Positions 63,296-64,000 of a stretch of 64,000 nt of DNA are shown piece by piece (positions within the stretch are counted from its first letter, which is position 1; each line of letters starts with the position of its first letter). Position numbers and translations under genes: made by a program. The DNA comes from Coprococcus sp. OM04-5BH (GTDB taxonomy: Bacteria > Bacillota > Clostridia > Lachnospirales > Lachnospiraceae). Below the pieces are notes generated by a model. It had not been told where the DNA came from, made no database searches, and was given only the letters and a program-made list of their open reading frames with translations. Location: assembly GCF_003482105.1 (NCBI RefSeq), contig NZ_QULM01000006.1, forward strand, positions 102,504 through 166,503, written 5' to 3'.

Positions 63296-63338
63296 CCGAT
63301 TTTTCGGATATTGTATCATATGTCTTCTAAAATATCAA
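63296..63338 (-). promoter_or_regulatory. XRE promoter with overlapping operator
   Basis: TTGATA (63338-63333) and TACAAT (63315-63310, with TGA before it) on the minus strand are separated by 17 bases. TCCGA-TTT-TCGGA (63296-63308) directly follows the -10, a likely autorepression site. The same TCCGA core occurs at both copies of the plus-strand cassette. Confidence 0.7.
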
Positions 63339-63347
63339 CACCACCTT

Positions 63348-63477
63348 ATTCCGATGGACATGTTTTCGAATATTTGAATTGACAAATAACATTTCATATA
63401 ATATCATCATCTCACAAAGAAATGGGTTTTTGTCGTGTACAGCCTTATGGCTCAATCGGGTTGCTCGTTTCTTTTTT
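63348..63477 (+). repeat. Cassette copy 2: operator, promoter and short plus-strand transcript
   Basis: ATTCCGATGGAC (63348-63359) and GTTTTCGAATATTTG (63362-63376) precede TTGACA (63379-63384) and TATCAT (63402-63407), 17 bases apart. AAAGAAATGGG (63416-63426) can pair, with two G-U wobbles, with CTCGTTTCTTT (63464-63474), followed by T. It resembles copy 1 in order and sequence. Confidence 0.65.
63414..63477 (+). ncRNA. Predicted small plus-strand RNA, copy 2
   Basis: A transcript of about 60 bases runs from the predicted start to the T run. It has the same 5'/3' panhandle as copy 1 and contains an internal AGCC-TTAT-GGCT hairpin. It overlaps the pseudogene remnant in antisense. Confidence 0.4.
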
Positions 63478-63512
63478 ATTTTTCTGACATCATATAAATA
63501 CATTTTCCCCAA
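63445..63512 (-). pseudogene. Remnant of a second XRE-type C-terminal domain
   Basis: The minus strand encodes GKMYLYDVRKI, then, after one base is restored, KKETSNPIEP followed by TAA (63445-63447). This matches the C-terminal tail of the XRE protein (GKLYLYDIVTIKKETSRPLE). A one-base deletion in an A run separates the two frames. The rest of the gene is absent, so this is a truncated copy. Confidence 0.65.
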
Positions 63513-63528
63513 TTATTCGTTTTATTGG

Positions 63529-64000
63529 CTATATTACAGTCTCATTTTCTTTGTGCTCATTTACAGAAATATTTCCTGTCAAGTCCTCACCAATCTTGTA
63601 AGTGGATAACTTATCGATTGCCATTTGAACCTGAAACTCATTTAATTCGATCTCAACATCGTAAATATTTCCGCTTCTTGGCAGTCTGACATGAATAACT
63701 GCAAAATGCTGATACTCCTCCGTATTATAAATTCCCTCCTCGTACTTCTTAAGGCGTACTATTTTTCTTGATATTCCCTCGACCAACCGATAATCTATTG
63801 CATATATTTTTTTCTCTGTGAACCCGTGTAAATGTGTAGTTTCAAATGCTAATGCATTTGTTTTATAGAAAAGCATCTGACTTTTTAAATATGACGCTTC
63901 AAGCTCTTCATAATCAATATCACCCTTCAACCACTTCCGTACCGGCATTCCTATATACAGTGAAAACTCCAGCCAAAACAGGAATCCGAACAGGCAAAGT
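63529..64000 (-). CDS. Unknown protein, C-terminal part, running off the window
   Basis: The frame is open from base 64000 to the TAG at 63529. An ATG at 63948 (MPVRKWLKGDIDYEE) has no usable SD, and the frame continues upstream as a hydrophobic segment, LCLFGFLFWLEFSLYIG. I therefore regard the gene as a membrane protein truncated by the window edge. The visible C-terminal ~150 residues are soluble and acidic, with no recognised domain. Its stop is 17 bases before the XRE-type remnant on the same strand. Confidence 0.6.
   Translation of the reverse strand, partial: LCLFGFLFWLEFSLYIGMPVRKWLKGDIDYEELEASYLKSQMLFYKTNALAFETTHLHGFTEKKIYAIDYRLVEGISRKIVRLKKYEEGIYNTEEYQHFAVIHVRLPRSGNIYDVEIELNEFQVQMAIDKLSTYKIGEDLTGNISVNEHKENETVI

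Noticed and set aside
63327..63512. A 61-codon open frame starting TTG at the XRE-type remnant
   Set aside because: Only its first ~11 codons resemble the XRE tail; after the A run it is out of frame, has no SD and overlaps the plus-strand cassette. It is better explained as a frameshifted remnant.
1..64000. CRISPR array, tRNA or rRNA genes, insertion sequences
   Set aside because: No regularly spaced direct repeats with unique spacers, no tRNA T-arm and acceptor pairs, and no transposase-like protein were found by reading both strands.

Overview
This 64 kb window looks like a chromosomal segment of a low-GC, anaerobic Bacillota of the class Clostridia, most likely a Lachnospiraceae member. 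That placement is inferred from protein style, TTG/GTG starts behind strong Shine-Dalgarno (SD) sites, consensus sigma-A promoters, an oxygen-independent ribonucleotide reductase, a flavodiiron protein and a Clostridia-type tad locus. Most genes lie on the minus strand. I see no tRNA, rRNA, CRISPR array or intact insertion sequence.

Region 1 (1-15.1 kb) is the translation/transcription core, read right to left: rplJ-rplL (behind an L10 leader with an attenuator), rpoB-rpoC, rpsL-rpsG-fusA, then tuf. A NUDIX hydrolase and the start of a pyridoxamine kinase follow. Several promoters are perfect or near-perfect (rpsL TTGACA-N17-TATAAT, tuf TTGAAA-N17-TATAAT), and the rpsL start site sits inside a terminator hairpin.

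Region 2 (15.1-41.9 kb) is housekeeping and cell envelope: acylphosphatase, a cytosolic GH13 amylase, a membrane-anchored GH25 muramidase behind a pseudo-hydrolase/methyltransferase fusion, panD, a two-domain polyphosphate:AMP phosphotransferase, a flavodiiron protein, an S66 peptidase, AzlCD, TruA, a D-lactate dehydrogenase-like enzyme, a dltA-C-B-D operon for D-alanylation of envelope polymers, TrkA/TrkH potassium uptake, nrdD under two NrdR boxes, a MATE exporter, a hemolysin III protein and an AraC regulator.

Region 3 (41.9-51.5 kb) is a complete tad/Flp pilus operon: prepilin peptidase (apparent AUA start), TadZ, CpaF, TadB, an unusual TadC with an extracytoplasmic Ig-like insert, a 60-residue Flp pilin, a DUF5702 TadG-like protein, two TadE-like pseudopilins (one with tandem cysteine modules) and an FHA protein.

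Region 4 (51.8-56.7 kb) holds a PurF homologue that keeps its Fe-S ligands but lacks the N-terminal catalytic cysteine, bioB behind a BirA-type operator, a cell-wall amidase and an alpha/beta hydrolase.

Region 5 (56.9-61.2 kb) is the most interesting: a four-gene signalling operon with a LytTR regulator, a GHKL ATPase lacking the phospho-accepting histidine, and two tandem membrane proteins that keep the histidine motif but have lost the ATP-binding N box. Together they read as a histidine kinase split into separate subunits, with two alternative sensors sharing 113 identical bases.

Region 6 (61.7-64 kb) is accessory DNA: an HD-domain protein, an XRE regulator with a C-terminal domain of mobile-element type, a remnant of a second copy of that domain, and two copies of an operator/promoter/short-transcript unit on the plus strand. 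The last gene runs off the window.
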